Assembly (NCBI GenBank): GCA_964017235.1
Contig: OZ024933.1
Coordinates: 64,586,255 to 64,650,254 of the forward strand
Reading direction: 5' to 3'
Length of the DNA stretch: 64,000 nucleotides
DNA from: Sabellastarte sp. h YS-2021
Lineage: Eukaryota; Annelida; Polychaeta; Sabellida; Sabellidae
Part shown: positions 1 to 10,448 of the stretch, piece after piece
Layout of the letters: every line of letters begins with the position of its first letter
How positions within the stretch are numbered: the stretch's first letter is position 1
Made by a program: the position numbers and the translations under genes
Notes under the pieces: model-generated
Database searches by the model: none
What the model saw: the letters and a program-made list of their open reading frames with translations, nothing else
What the model was told of the DNA's origin: nothing

Positions 1-1250
1 CTACAGCAAGGTCAAAGGTCAAATCAAGGTCACACCATGACGTTGCACACCTACTACCCCCAACCAATGTCCTCACCAAGTATCAGCTTCCTACACCTTA
101 CAGTTTCCGAAATATAGCCCAGACAAGATTTTACTGGTCAAGGTCACTACAGCAAAGGTCAAATCAAGGTTACACTATGATGTTGCACACCTATAACTCC
201 TAACCAATGTTCCTACAAAGTATCAACTTGCTACACCTTCCATTTTCCGAGATATAGGCCAGACAAGGTTTTAAAGGTCAAGGTCAAATCAAGGTCTGAC
301 AATTACGTTGCACACCTACACTTCCTAACCAATGTCCCTACCAAGTATCAACTTCCTACACCTTACGGTTTTAGAGATATAGCCCAGACAAGATTTTAAA
401 GGTCAAGGTCACTACGGCAAGGTCAAAAGTCAAATTAAGGTCAGACCATGACGTTGCACACCTACAACCCCTAATTAATGTCCCCGCCAAGTATGAACTT
501 CGTACACCTTACGGTTTCTGAGATATAGCCCGGACAAACCATTTCCCGCCGCCTGCCCGCCCATCCGGACACCATGGGTGAAAATAATACCCCAACAGCC
601 CTTAAGGGCTGTGGGGTAAAAATTACACTAAGAACAAACACCATGATGTTGCACACCTATATGCCCAAATCAATGGCTCTAGAAAATATGAATACCTTAC
701 GGTTTCTGAGATATAGCCCTGACAAGATTTTAAAGGTCAATGTCACTACAGCAAGGTCAAAGGTCAAATCAAGGTCACACCATGACACTGCACACCGATA
801 CCACAACCAATCTTTCTACCAAGTACCAGCTTTCTACACCTTACGGTTTCCAAGATATAGCCCCTACAAAACTTTAAAAGTCAAAGTCAATTTTGCAAGT
901 TTAATGGTCAAATCAAGGTCACACCATGATGTTGCACACCTATATCCCCCTCACCAATGTCTTTACCAAGTATCAACCTTCTACACATTACGGTTTCTGA
1001 GATAAAACCTGGACAAGGTTTTCAAACACGAGGTAACTGTGACAAGATCAAAGGTCAAATCAAGGTCACCATGACGTTGCATATCATCGTGACATCTTTC
1101 AACCTATGTCCCTACCAAGGCTACCATGTATCTACATCCTACACCTTATGGTTTCTGAGATACAGCCCGGATACCCTCCCACCTGCCCAGCCAGATACCA
1201 TGGGTAAAACAATACCTGCGCAACCTTTAAAGGCTGTAGGATAAAAATTC
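1..1250 (+). repeat. ~145-bp tandem array with two hairpin tails (family T)
   Basis: About eight diverged units share AAGGTCAAAGGTCAAATCAAGG, CCATGACGTTGCACACCT (starts near 35, 175, 302, 447, 642, 782, 926, 1069) and GAGATATAGCCC. Two units are followed by palindromic tails: 590-618, whose core is AGCCCTTAAGGGCT, and a decayed version at 1212-1242. Each tail is followed by AAAAATT. The pattern fits a hairpin-tailed array element whose head lies left of the window, with one tail internal. Confidence 0.75.
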
Positions 1251-1384
1251 ATACTCACTGCAACACAAGTTTTATGTTAGACATGGTACACTTGTATAGA
1301 ATGTAATTGTAACAGGTAGTTAAAAGGTTGGAAGAGACCAATATATTTTGTTGGTCAAAGTTCTATTCTGTTAATCGCTCCTCA

Positions 1385-1480
1385 TTGCCTAGTAGGTTAT
1401 CAAGTTTGTCATCTAATCACAGGTTGTCACCTCTGTGGGGGTGCAATTTCCACAAGTGGAAATGCTGAGGACCTGTCCCA
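1385..1480 (+). mobile_element. tRNA-derived SINE-like copy (decayed)
   Basis: The stretch resembles 63134-63225: both share CAAGTTTG, ATCTAATCA, TGTCACCTCT, CACAAGTGG and ATGCTGAGGACCTGTC. In the other copy the A-box-like and B-box-like positions are recognisable; here the B box is degraded. No poly(A) or target duplication is visible. Confidence 0.5.
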
Positions 1481-2140
1481 TTATGAGGAGGATGTAAAAT
1501 GCCAACTTTTACCTTTGTATTGTAAACTGCCAGCCTATGATCAACAACTACCAGCTGTCTTATTCTGAGAAAAGACTTGCATTCAAAGATAACAGTGAGT
1601 GTAATACCACTATGCTACCATGGCCCCTGGGACATCTATAAATATGGAATTAGGGACACAACTTTTGCACAGTATCAATTGTGAAGCACATGAGAAACTG
1701 TCTTAAAAAGGTAAAGGGGCAATTTACTCAGATCTGAAAAACAGCACAAATATAGGGCACTGTCCGATTACATATAAACATATAAGAATCCTGTTTTTAA
1801 AAATTATACAATAAAATGTTCAGTTTCCACATTTTTATTTCTAAAAATGGAACTACTTCCAGGCTCATAACTTTACCGTAACCCAACAATAGAAGAGAAA
1901 AAGAATCTGCAAGTTCTGCTTTGATCTTTTTATTGAAGTCACAGATGATGAAGACTGATATTATGCAAAGAGCTCAAGCAATTAGCACTTGGATATGAAA
2001 TTTCAATCTATTTAGTTTCTTTCCAAAACTATATAAACCCCACATATATTACAGAACGTAGGGGTACTTTTTGTCAATATTTGTACCTGAAATGCTTGAT
2101 TCCAGAATTGCTTAAAATATATTTGACCCTGTGTTCTTAC

Positions 2141-2327
2141 CCTGTTCAGTTTTTGTAGCTGGCTTCCAGTTTTCAGCACTAATGATGGGCAAACAGACTT
2201 GACCCTTCTCATCGATGTTGGGGTGATAGATTTTTGTTTTAAATGTGATTTTCGGTGGCTTGAATGGATATTCTGCTGGGAAGGTGATTTCAATTTTGAA
2301 TGACTTCTTGTTGAAGGGGTGACTCTC
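2141..2327 (-). CDS. UBE2L3: UBE2L3-like E2 ubiquitin-conjugating enzyme, exon 3 (catalytic exon)
   Basis: This internal exon encodes most of the catalytic core of a UbcH7-type E2, which takes ubiquitin from E1 as a thioester and passes it to HECT or RBR ligases. The frame reads from E42 to Q103 in human UBE2L3 numbering. It contains the PAEYPFKPP loop with F63 (the E3 contact), the HPN motif at 76-78, the catalytic cysteine C86 in GQVCLP, and W95-K96-P97. The acceptor is a long pyrimidine tract ending in CAAG before GAGAGTC; the donor is CAGG|GTAAGAAC. The exon is 187 bp (62 codons plus one base), entering in phase 0 and leaving in phase 1, as expected for the human exon. It joins in frame to the exon at 44499-44594. 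The C-terminal exon should lie left of position 1; I found none in 1-2140. Family assignment rests on remembered family sequence, not a search. Confidence 0.96.
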
Positions 2328-2699
2328 CTTGAAAAAAGAAGAAAAAGAAGTAATAACCAGAAATGTGTCAAATTGACACAGTGACTGTGTATCCCTGAAC
2401 GGGACATGATATAATCTAACAAACAGAGAATTCAGCCATTTTGAAATGACTGATGATGACACCCAAGATATCTTTTTGTAAGCCAAACATCTACTTCCAA
2501 ACCTTGAAGTAGAGCCATTTACTTAACTAAGTAAACACAGATTGACCTTCACGCCAAGGTGACAGGTGAAATCTGATTCGCAGCCCATGATTTGCTGTAA
2601 GTATTCTGAACACCTACAACTAACTAGAGATTGTGCCTCGACGCAGTGTATCCCCGTATGGGGCATGGTTGAAGCGTGACATACAGAATATATCAAATG

Positions 2700-3075
2700 T
2701 GACCCCAGGAAAAGATTCATCTTCACATCCAAAACCTCTACGACCAATAATAAGGGAGATATAGACCATTAGAGGAATCAAGGACCACATTCGACCTTGA
2801 AGGAGGGATCTAAGGTCAAATCTGAGGCATTCTGAGCCCACCAAAAGATTTGGGGCACATGATTTCCTACAGGTTGTCTTCACATCCAAAACCTGTACAA
2901 CCAATAACAAGGGAGATATAGGCCATTATAAGTATGAAGAATCACATTTGACCTTGAAGGAGGGGTCCAAGGTCAAATCTGAAACCAGCAGGAGATTTGG
3001 GGCACATGATTTCCTAGAAGTTGTCTTCACATCCAAAACCTCTACAACCAATAATAAGGGAGATACAGGCTCCCT
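2700..3075 (+). repeat. ~150-bp tandem repeat, about 2.5 copies
   Basis: Units contain AATAAGGGAGATATAGGCC, CACATTTGACCTTGAAGGAG and CTTCACATCCAAAACC; the GGGAGATA motif recurs at about 2754, 2911 and 3059. This lies just upstream (minus strand sense) of exon 3, inside intron 2. No terminal hairpin is visible. Confidence 0.65.
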
Positions 3076-3216
3076 TAAGTTAGGTCAACTCAGATTTTCA
3101 AATTCGTTGCCATAGCAACCAACCAAATTGAACAAACTGGACCAAATGTTAGCCAGGCAAGATTTCATAGCAGGGAAGATATCTTGAAACCTTTGTAAGG
3201 ATAGGTGCAACAGATT

Positions 3217-3510
3217 TCCAGGCTGAGCTACAAGTGATTTACTCAATGGTGAACTGTCAAAGTAGCTATTACTCAGTTAGCTATGGACCTACAGCTCTGA
3301 AAATTTGCCATGACAAACAACATATTTGACAAAAAACATCTAAATTTAATAGGTTTGCAGATATAAGCGATTTACTCAATGGCTAACTGTGAAGGTAGCT
3401 ATTACTCAGTCAGCTATGGACCTACAGCTTTGGAAATTTTCCATGACACTGGGCATCAAAAAGTATCTCAACAACATATTTGACAAAATTATTGTAACAG
3501 TTATGAAGAA
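3217..3510 (+). repeat. 133-bp-type array fragment (TACTCAGTTAGCTATGG)
   Basis: Two partial units share GCGATTTACTCAATGG, GTAGCTATTACTCAGT and AGCTATGGACCTACAGC. They resemble the family V arrays at 35300-36800 and 45280-48655. DIRS-A1 interrupts this fragment at about 3514. Confidence 0.55.
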
Positions 3511-3779
3511 AATTGCAAATTTAATAAGTAAATTAAATTTTTATAAGTTAATACCCTATCCAATGGACAATTGCTAATCCAGTCGACGCAGACCGGCCCT
3601 CCAAACACCAGAAAAAGATGTCCTTTCCACCAGCTGGCCGGTCCCAGTACTGTGCACTCCCCAGATCGCACCTCGTACTTCCTTCCCGTCTAGACAACCT
3701 GACGTCATAGCATCTTTTTCGTTGTCTAAACCTATTAGACCCCTAGTAAGTTGATAGCGGGGTCGGGAGGGTCTTGTGT

Positions 3780-3890
3780 GTCCATTGGATAGGGTATTTA
3801 CTTATAAAAAGTTAATTTACTTAATAATAATATTAAATTTGCAATTTTATTGCATTAATACATCCTATCCAATGGACAATTGCTGAATAA
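3780..3890. repeat. DIRS-A1 internal complementary region
   Basis: GTCCATTGGATAGGGTAT repeats the left terminus in inverse orientation. It is followed through TTAAATTTGCAATTTTATTGC by TAATACATCCTATCC, the inverse of the right terminus. In DIRS elements such a region is thought to serve as template for rebuilding the ends on a circular intermediate. Confidence 0.8.
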
Positions 3891-4118
3891 CTACCGCTTG
3901 GTCGGCGGATAAGTTACTAGGGACTTATGTGAACTCACAAGTAATAGCAAATTTTAGCCTATGGTCTTGGCTGACTTCGTTAGGAGACCTATAGGCCCAG
4001 GCCTGGGTTGACCTTAAGGTCAGGAAACCCTGTAAGGCCATGGTCGGTTGCCAGCAGCCGGTTACCCAGGGTTATACCGACGTCCCCCTCCCCCCTGTTT
4101 TTGTAGACCTGCTCTGAG

Positions 4119-4539
4119 TAGTGTTGGGAATCGCCTCCAATTTTCATGGTCAATTATTCGTCCATATTTCCGAGCGATGATCGACCCATAATCGATTATT
4201 TTACTCCATTATTGTTTATTATTTAAGAAACACTTTCCGGGATAAAGTATAGGTCACTCTGGTAAGAATAACGGTGTTCCGACATTTAGAATCTACCGAA
4301 AGCACCCACTTCTTGTAAATATGGCGGTAGACATAAACAAACTTGAAATTCAAGACAAAACTGTCAGTTTATTAAGTAAAAATACCTAAAATATTTTTAA
4401 AATACATGGATATTGATATAAATCAGGAAAGGTAAGATATAAGCTTAATAATCGATCATTAGAAAACATCAGTGACCGACCGCAATTCTACACTGTCACC
4501 GGCGATTAATCGAGCACACGTCTAATCATCCACCCACTA
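4119..4539. mobile_element. hAT-type MITE with perfect 8-bp target duplication
   Basis: The element starts TAGTGTTGGGAATCG and ends CACCCACTA. It is flanked on both sides by GCTCTGAG (4111-4118 and 4540-4547). The uninterrupted sequence is present in DIRS-A2 at about 23774 (CCTGCTCTGAGGTAGG), which proves the insertion. It is 421 bp with no coding capacity; the internal ATTCGTCC and ATCGAC-rich sequence is otherwise unremarkable. Confidence 0.9.
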
Positions 4540-4689
4540 GCTCTGAGGTAGCGGAAGAAAGGGATGAGTTCAGTCCCAGAATGCAAATAAACCTCCCGAA
4601 GGAAGCACGTCACACTTAATTTTTATGTACATGAAGAACTATTTACACTATGTACATATATACAAATCTCCTCAATCTAAGGGGCACTT

Positions 4690-5700
4690 ATGGATCTGCT
4701 GAGCAGCCACTACCTAGCCCAATTGATAAAGCTCTGAATCAGCCCAAGCCACACCCTTCAGATAGAACTGTGTGAAGGTATTATGTGACTTCAGTGGCAG
4801 TCTGACAAAATTGGATCTCCTGACTGGAAGACCTTAGAAGCAGCAAAGGCCCTGACATCATGGACTTTAACCTGATGTAAAGTGTGGGCCTCCTGGTCAG
4901 AGAGCTCATAACATAACAGTCTGTTTGATCCAAGAGGAGATAGTGGCAGGTGAGATGTCTTTGTCGAAACCTTTTTTAAAGGAGACAAAAACCACCTCCT
5001 TATTCTGCCTGAGGTCCTGTCCAAATAGTAGCGCAATACTCTGACCGGACAGAGGGACCTGGGATCTACCCCTGTTATAACCCCTGGGGCCACACTGTCT
5101 GGACCCTCTTTGGCCAGCTGATTCTTGGAGAGAAAGCTGGGTGATGGGTACAGAGACACCTTTGACCAGTCGGATTGGTGTCTAATATTTCTATTTTGCC
5201 AAGCATGTATCTCACTTCTACGCTTGCCCGACCCCAGGGCAAAGAGGAAAACTGTCTTGAAGGTTAAATGCTTCAAGGAGGCCTCTTTAATTGGTTCAAA
5301 ATGAACCTTGTCAGCTGGTGCTAAAACCACGGAGAGGTTCCAGGAGGGGATTCTCCTCCGGCCTTTGGGTCTGTCTCAGTGGAAACTATCCAGGAGACGA
5401 GTGAAATTTTCATCCTTACTGATATTGATGGGCAAATTTCCCAGTCTATCAGCAATGGCTGACCTGTAACCATCAATGGTGCTGGGCTGCAACTTCCTGT
5501 CCTGAAACAGGTACATAAGGAAGTCAGCAACTGACTTTACAGGGGGTGCCCCGAAGTCCACCTGATGAGTGATACATCACTTCGTAAAAATGGCCCACTT
5601 GCCTCATAGACTGATCTGACTGATCCCCATTGAGGAGACTCAATTCTTGCTGCCACTGCCTCAAACAAGCCCTGCTCCCCGACTGCTGAGGCTCTAGGAG
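4690..5700 (-). pseudogene. DIRS-type tyrosine recombinase, broken (DIRS-A1)
   Basis: The minus strand encodes a tyrosine recombinase (the enzyme that integrates DIRS circles without a target duplication) in several frames. Recognisable parts, from N to C: the STIDGYRSAIAD region near 5460; LKHLTFKTVFLFALGSGKRRSEIHAW near 5240 with the first catalytic arginine; and VHDVRAFAASKVF near 4850 with the H-x-x-R pair. The terminal HNTFTQFYLKG tyrosine block follows near 4770, after a frame change. Frameshifts near 5325 and 4795 and small deletions make it non-functional. The closest relatives in the window are the DIRS-A2 and DIRS-A3 copies, which share wording such as LAKEGPDSVAP. Confidence 0.85.
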
Positions 5701-6384
5701 CCCTGCATGGAGATTAAGATTTGTCAGATTTCTGTGAGGGATCTGATTGACTGGCTGTCAACAGGTGGGCAGATTGGGCAGGCTCAGTGGGATTTGGCTG
5801 GAAATGGCCACTAGATCCCAAAACCAAGGCACGTTGGGCCACCCCGGAGCAATCAGAATGATTCTCTTGCATGGGGAGTCTTGCAACTTCGCCACCACTT
5901 TGCCCAATATGGCTGAAGTCTGGCTGTTTTGTGGAAACACAGGACGTCTTTTTCTGGCGTTTGGCGGGCCGGTCTGCACCGACCGGATTAGCAAATGTCC
6001 ATCGGATAGGATGTATTAACGCAATAAAATTTTAACTAGATGAATGCTTTTGCTAACAAAAGTGAAGCGTCCCTGAGAGTTTAAAATGCCTTGTGGTTTT
6101 AATAAGCATGCTGTAAAGCTAAGAATGCACAAAGCTGTACCGTACTGTTACATAAAGCAACCCCCTTAGTGATATCATGACAGGGAAAATCCTACAAAGG
6201 TCTTCTTTAATTAACATAAACAAGTGTTGTAGACATAGACAAGCTGGAGAAAGTGTTGTACATTGGATGTACAACATTGGATGTAACTTTAGTAAATTTT
6301 GTGTAAATGCTAACGAGTATTGATAACTTCATATAATCATATAATATAATCATATAATCATGTGTGCAAGTATGTATTGCTATT

Positions 6385-6803
6385 TAGATTGTCCACAGGG
6401 TTTTGCAATAGGTTTTAATACATTGTGAAAGCATAAAAGCAACAATAAAGGCAAAAGCTATTTCATGACCCCAGTTTGACTCATACATGGGGGTCAGGAG
6501 GTAAAACTAACCGACTATTTAGACTGTCCACATATGGTTTCCCAATACCTCTTAATACATTCCAAAGCTATAATAGCAACAATGAAGGAGATATCAGGTT
6601 AAAAACTCCAAAACAGCTATTTTTTACCCCAGTTTGACCCATAAGGGGCGGGTGTCGGGTATTAAAACTGACCGGCTACTTAGACTCTCCACATATGCTT
6701 TCCCAATACTTCTTAATACATTCTCAATCTATAAAAGTAACATTAAAGGAGATATAAGACAAAAACTCGAAATCAGCTATTTTATGACCCCAGTTTGACC
6801 CAT

Positions 6804-6843
<40 letters not shown>

Positions 6844-7311
6844 TCAGGGGATAAAAGTGACCAGCTATTTAGATTCTCCACATATGCTTTCCCAATACCT
6901 CTTAATACATTCTGAAGCTATAAAAGCAACAATAAAGGAGATATAAGGCAAAAACTCCAAAGCAGCTATTTATGACCCCAGTTTAGCCTATAAGAGGGGG
7001 GGGGGGTAAAACTGACTGGCTATTTAGACTCTCCACATATGCTTTCCCAATACCTCTTAATACATTCTGAAGCTATAAAAGCAACAATAAAGGAGATACA
7101 AGGCAAAAACTCAAAATCAGCTATTTTATGACCCCAGTTTGACCCATGGGGGGGGGGGGGGGGGGGGGGGTAAAACTGACCGGCTATTAAGATTCTCCAC
7201 ATATGCCTTCCCAATACCTCTTAATACATTCTGAAGCTATAAAAGCAACAATAAAGGAGATATAAGGCAAAAACTCCAAAGCAGCTATTTATGATCCCAG
7301 TTTGGCCCATA

Positions 7312-7351
<40 letters not shown>

Positions 7352-7870
7352 CGGGGGGTAAAACTGACTGGCTATTTAGACTCTCCACATATGCTTTCCC
7401 AATACCTCTTAATACATTCTGAAGCTATAAAAGCAACAATAAAGTAGATATAAGGCAAAAACTCAAAATCAGCTATTTTATGACCCCAGTTTGACCCATA
7501 AGGGGGGGTCGGGGGTTAAAACTGACCAGCTATTTAGACTCTCCACATATGCTTTCCCAATACCTCTTAATACATTCTGAAGCTATAAAAGCAACAATAA
7601 AGGAGATATAAGGCAAAAACTCAAAATCAGCTATTTTATGACCCCAGTTTGACCCATAAGGGGGGTTGGGGGGTAAAACTGACTGGCTATTTAGACTCTC
7701 CACATAGGCTTTCCCAATACCTCTTAATACATTCTGAAGCTATAAAAGCAACAATAAAGGAGATATAAGGCAAAAACTCAAAATCAGCTATTTTATGACC
7801 CCAGTTTGACCCATAAGGGGGGCCATGGGGTAAAACTGACCGGCTATTTAGACTCTCCACATATGGTTTC
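6385..7870 (+). repeat. 157-bp tandem array of Y1 with expanded G runs
   Basis: About nine units contain GACTCTCCACATATGC, CTTAATACATTCTGAAGC, AAAGGAGATATAAGGC and CCAGTTTGACCCATA, followed by a run of G. The G run is variable: 39 G at 6804-6842, 23 at 7148-7170, 39 at 7312-7350, and 7 or fewer in other units. The same array in Y2 (16370-18080) has no run beyond about 18 G. Confidence 0.92.
6804..6842 (+). repeat. Run of 39 G
   Basis: Uninterrupted G from 6804 to 6842 in a Y1 array unit, following GACCCAT. Similar runs are at 7148-7170 (23), 7312-7350 (39) and 60649-60679 (31). Assembly length errors are possible. Confidence 0.9.
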
Positions 7871-8569
7871 CTATTACCTCCCAATACATTTTATGGCTCT
7901 AAATGCAATACTTAAGAAGATAATAGGGGGGGGTTGACCTAAATTTAAGGCTCTCAGATTGGAAGGTGTGAGGAAATCACCCATAAATGAGACATTTTTC
8001 AAGGGATTGCTCCCAAAATCTAATCAGCTCGCGTTTTCGATAGTATGAACAGGTGTGCCAAAGCATAAGGCTGTGTAGCAAGTAGTTTTTCCTGAACTGT
8101 GATGACGGGGGGGGGTGTACTTAAAAAAATTGTTTTTGATCATGTGACCTTCATAAAGGTCAAAGGTCAAATTTAAGCATGCAGAAAAATTTTCCCACGC
8201 CTAAGGTATACAAGTGCCAAATATGGTTTGAATCCTTCTAATAATAAGGGAGATATTCAAGGGAGACCATAATGCGGCGGTGGCGAGGAAACTGAGGTGA
8301 AAACAAATAAGTGCCCTTTCAGGGACGCTTAATTACTTAAATGTAGCTTTTATAAGCTACAAGCTTACCATGTGGGACTGAATGCTGTTCTTGGATGGCC
8401 ACCAGGCCCGGCCAACGTCTAAGAAAAACAGACATTTATAGTTGGCCGTAGCCTCAGGTTGTCGTCAGGTGACCTACCCCATTTGTCCTCTCCTTTTTCG
8501 TTGAAATTTTAACTCATACCCTCTCAGCTGTAATACAGTGGGGAGGTTGGGTGGGACTCTTCTCAGTCC

Positions 8570-8690
8570 CACATTGTAAGCTTGTAGCTTATAAAAGCTA
8601 CATTTAAGTAATTAAAATTTTCAATTTTATTGCGCTACAATAGGTTACCATGTAGGACTGAATGCTGAATGCAACCGCCCGGTGGCGGGA
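8570..8690. repeat. DIRS-C internal complementary region
   Basis: CTTGTAGCTTATAAAAGC with TACATTTAAGTAATTAA is the inverse of the left terminus (8331-8375). It is followed by TCAATTTTATTGCGCTAC and GTTACCATGTAGGACTGAATG, the inverse of the right terminus at 15690-15739. Confidence 0.85.
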
Positions 8691-9216
8691 TTACAGCTGA
8701 GAAGTAGAAGATATGTTTTTCTTAGATTTCAGACAGAATAAGTAGAATGAAGGTTAGAAAATACCAGTCTGAGTCCCATTTACAGTGCCACAAACCCGAG
8801 GGCTGGGCCTGTAAGAAGCCAAAAAACCTAAAAATGATTGACAGCGCTAATAAACTGTCTGGGTGTTTTGACAGGAGAAAGAGGTGTAGCCGAAGTACAC
8901 TTAGGCGGGGTAAAGCCCCAAGGGCCATCACGGAAGGAGTCTGAGCCCAAGGCTCAGAGGTACCAAAATTATTGCCACCTTAAAAGAGATTAATGACAAC
9001 CTTAAGGTCCTTAATACATTATACAATTAATACTAAAGCTAAAAGAATATGAAGAATATAAAGACCTTACCCAAAACACCCTGATGAGGTAAACCTAGAC
9101 CTAGACCCTGGGATTAGACTCCTGAAGACTTCGTTGTAGCGGATGTGTCCCCCCCCCTCTTTCTTTCCAAGGATGACTGTTCTGAGGGGAAGGGTCTAGG
9201 ACCTGTTGTGCCGCTA

Positions 9217-10272
9217 CTACTGGCCCCAGATACATATTTTTGTCGTTAACCAAGTAAGGTCTTTTAGATAGAAATTTGTAAATGTGTTGTGAGCCTTCCA
9301 GTGACAGGCTTGCATCTGGTCCACCAATACCCCACCGCAAAAAACCTTAGAGGCTGCGAAGGCCCTAATGTCATGCGCTTTTACTTGGACCAAGTCCAAG
9401 GCTTGTTGGTCTGCTTGTTTATAACAAGTTTGTTTCAACCAGGAAGAGAGAGTAGCGTGTCTGATGTCTGAGGTATGTCCTTTCTTGAAGGAGATGAAAA
9501 GGAGGGACCGAGAACCTCTCAGGTCTTGGGTCCGATCCAAATAGTACCTCAGGGTCCTGTCTTCTTTGAATTGTCTATCTATAATGGTGGTCAAAGCAGG
9601 AATAGTCACCGGAGACACACTTTGAGAACCTTCTCTTGCTAGATGGTTTTTGGCTATGAAGTCAGAAGAAGGGAACAAGGCAACCTTTTCCCATTGGCCT
9701 AGATTAGATACTTTTTTTGTAACCCAGGCATGGATTTCGCTGCGGCGCTTGCCGGAGGCCAAAGCTAGCAAGAAAGCAGTTTTGAGGGTAAGATGTTTGA
9801 GGTCTGTGTCTTTCACAGGCTCAAAGGGTGCTTTTGTGAGCTCATTGAGAACAACAGAAAGATTCCACTTAGGAAGATTTCTGGAAATTTTGAGACGATC
9901 CCTATGGAAACTGGAGAGTAACCTATGAAGGTCTGGATTATGTGCAATATGGTGGGCCGTTGGGCCCAAAGTGTCAACAATGGCAGTCCTGTAACCATCA
10001 ATGGTCGAGGGGCGCCTGTTTAGGTCTTGGTACGGGTACATGAAAAAATCTGAGATGTGTTTCACAGATGGAGTGGAGAAATCCACCGAATTTTCTCTGC
10101 ACCATTTTTCAAATAGGGCCCACTTTAACTTGTAGATGGTCCTCGTTGATGACCGCTGAGGGGCATCAATTCTCTCTGCCACCTCCACAGAGAAGCCTTG
10201 TTCTTGGAGTTGTCCGCTCCTAGACACCGGGCGTGGAGGTTGAGCTGTTGCGGATTGTTGTGGAACACATAC
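9217..10272 (-). CDS. DIRS-type tyrosine recombinase, near complete (DIRS-C)
   Basis: This frame is open for about 350 codons. It encodes the integrase class used by DIRS elements to insert circular DNA without target duplication. Counting from 10227, the N-terminal SAM-like arm-binding region covers residues 20-110. The catalytic domain covers about 140-325: SGKRRSEIHAW near 158-168 (first catalytic Arg), AHDIRAFAAS at 284-293 (His285 and Arg288), the HW pair at 309-310, and the nucleophile Tyr320 in NTFTNFYLKD. All expected R-H-R-(H/W)-Y positions are present. The frame is closed upstream by TAA at 10273-10275. There is no ATG before the catalytic half (first Met at residue 63), so expression would need a frameshift or fusion from the overlapping upstream frame. 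It is the best-preserved transposon protein in the window. Confidence 0.9.
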   Translation of the reverse strand, partial: VCVPQQSATAQPPRPVSRSGQLQEQGFSVEVAERIDAPQRSSTRTIYKLKWALFEKWCRENSVDFSTPSVKHISDFFMYPYQDLNRRPSTIDGYRTAIVDTLGPTAHHIAHNPDLHRLLSSFHRDRLKISRNLPKWNLSVVLNELTKAPFEPVKDTDLKHLTLKTAFLLALASGKRRSEIHAWVTKKVSNLGQWEKVALFPSSDFIAKNHLAREGSQSVSPVTIPALTTIIDRQFKEDRTLRYYLDRTQDLRGSRSLLFISFKKGHTSDIRHATLSSWLKQTCYKQADQQALDLVQVKAHDIRAFAASKVFCGGVLVDQMQACHWKAHNTFTNFYLKDLTWLTTKICIWGQ

Positions 10273-10448
10273 TTATGGGACTGTTTGAGTAGAGTCGTTG
10301 ACACCGGGAGTTGTAGTGGGATCTCTGTTGAGAGCTGCACTAGGTCCCAAAACCAGGGCATCCTTGGCCAGCCTGGGGCTATTACGATGATCAGGTAATG
10401 GCATTGCCTGATTTTTTGGATCACCCTGTGAAGGAGAGCCGTCGAAGG

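Larger units (their letters stand above)
3514..6030 (-). mobile_element. DIRS-A1: internally deleted DIRS-like retrotransposon
   Basis: The outer ends are inverted: the left end carries TACCCTATCCAATGGACAATTGC and the right end GTCCATCGGATAGGATG followed by TTAACGCAATAAAAT. The internal complementary region (about 3780-3890) joins copies of both ends around GCAATTTTATTGCATT. Between lie remnants of the recombinase and of the conserved RNase H-to-recombinase linker. Gag, RT and RNase H are gone. A hAT-type MITE sits at 4119-4539. Confidence 0.85.
6035..8335 (+). mobile_element. Hairpin element Y1 carrying a 157-bp array
   Basis: The head is ACTAGATGAATGC, with GAAGCGTCCCTGAGAG 30 bp in. The tail is a palindrome at 8309-8330 with arms AAGTGCCCT and AGGGACGCTT, then AATTA. 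The head motif is the reverse complement of the tail's outer arm. Between them is the 157-bp array, then TAATAAGGGAGATATTCAAG. There is no ORF. The organisation matches non-autonomous Helentron-like elements (HINE, 'pearl') by known hallmarks; the match is inferred. Y2 at 16014-21800 is a second copy. Confidence 0.8.

Noticed and set aside
1261-2140. C-terminal exon of UBE2L3 left of exon 3
   Set aside because: No frame on the minus strand resembles the expected C-terminal helices; the exon is probably outside the window.
10198-10398. Plus-strand frames opposite the DIRS recombinases and RNase H
   Set aside because: They are shadows of the minus-strand domains, which carry the recognisable motifs.
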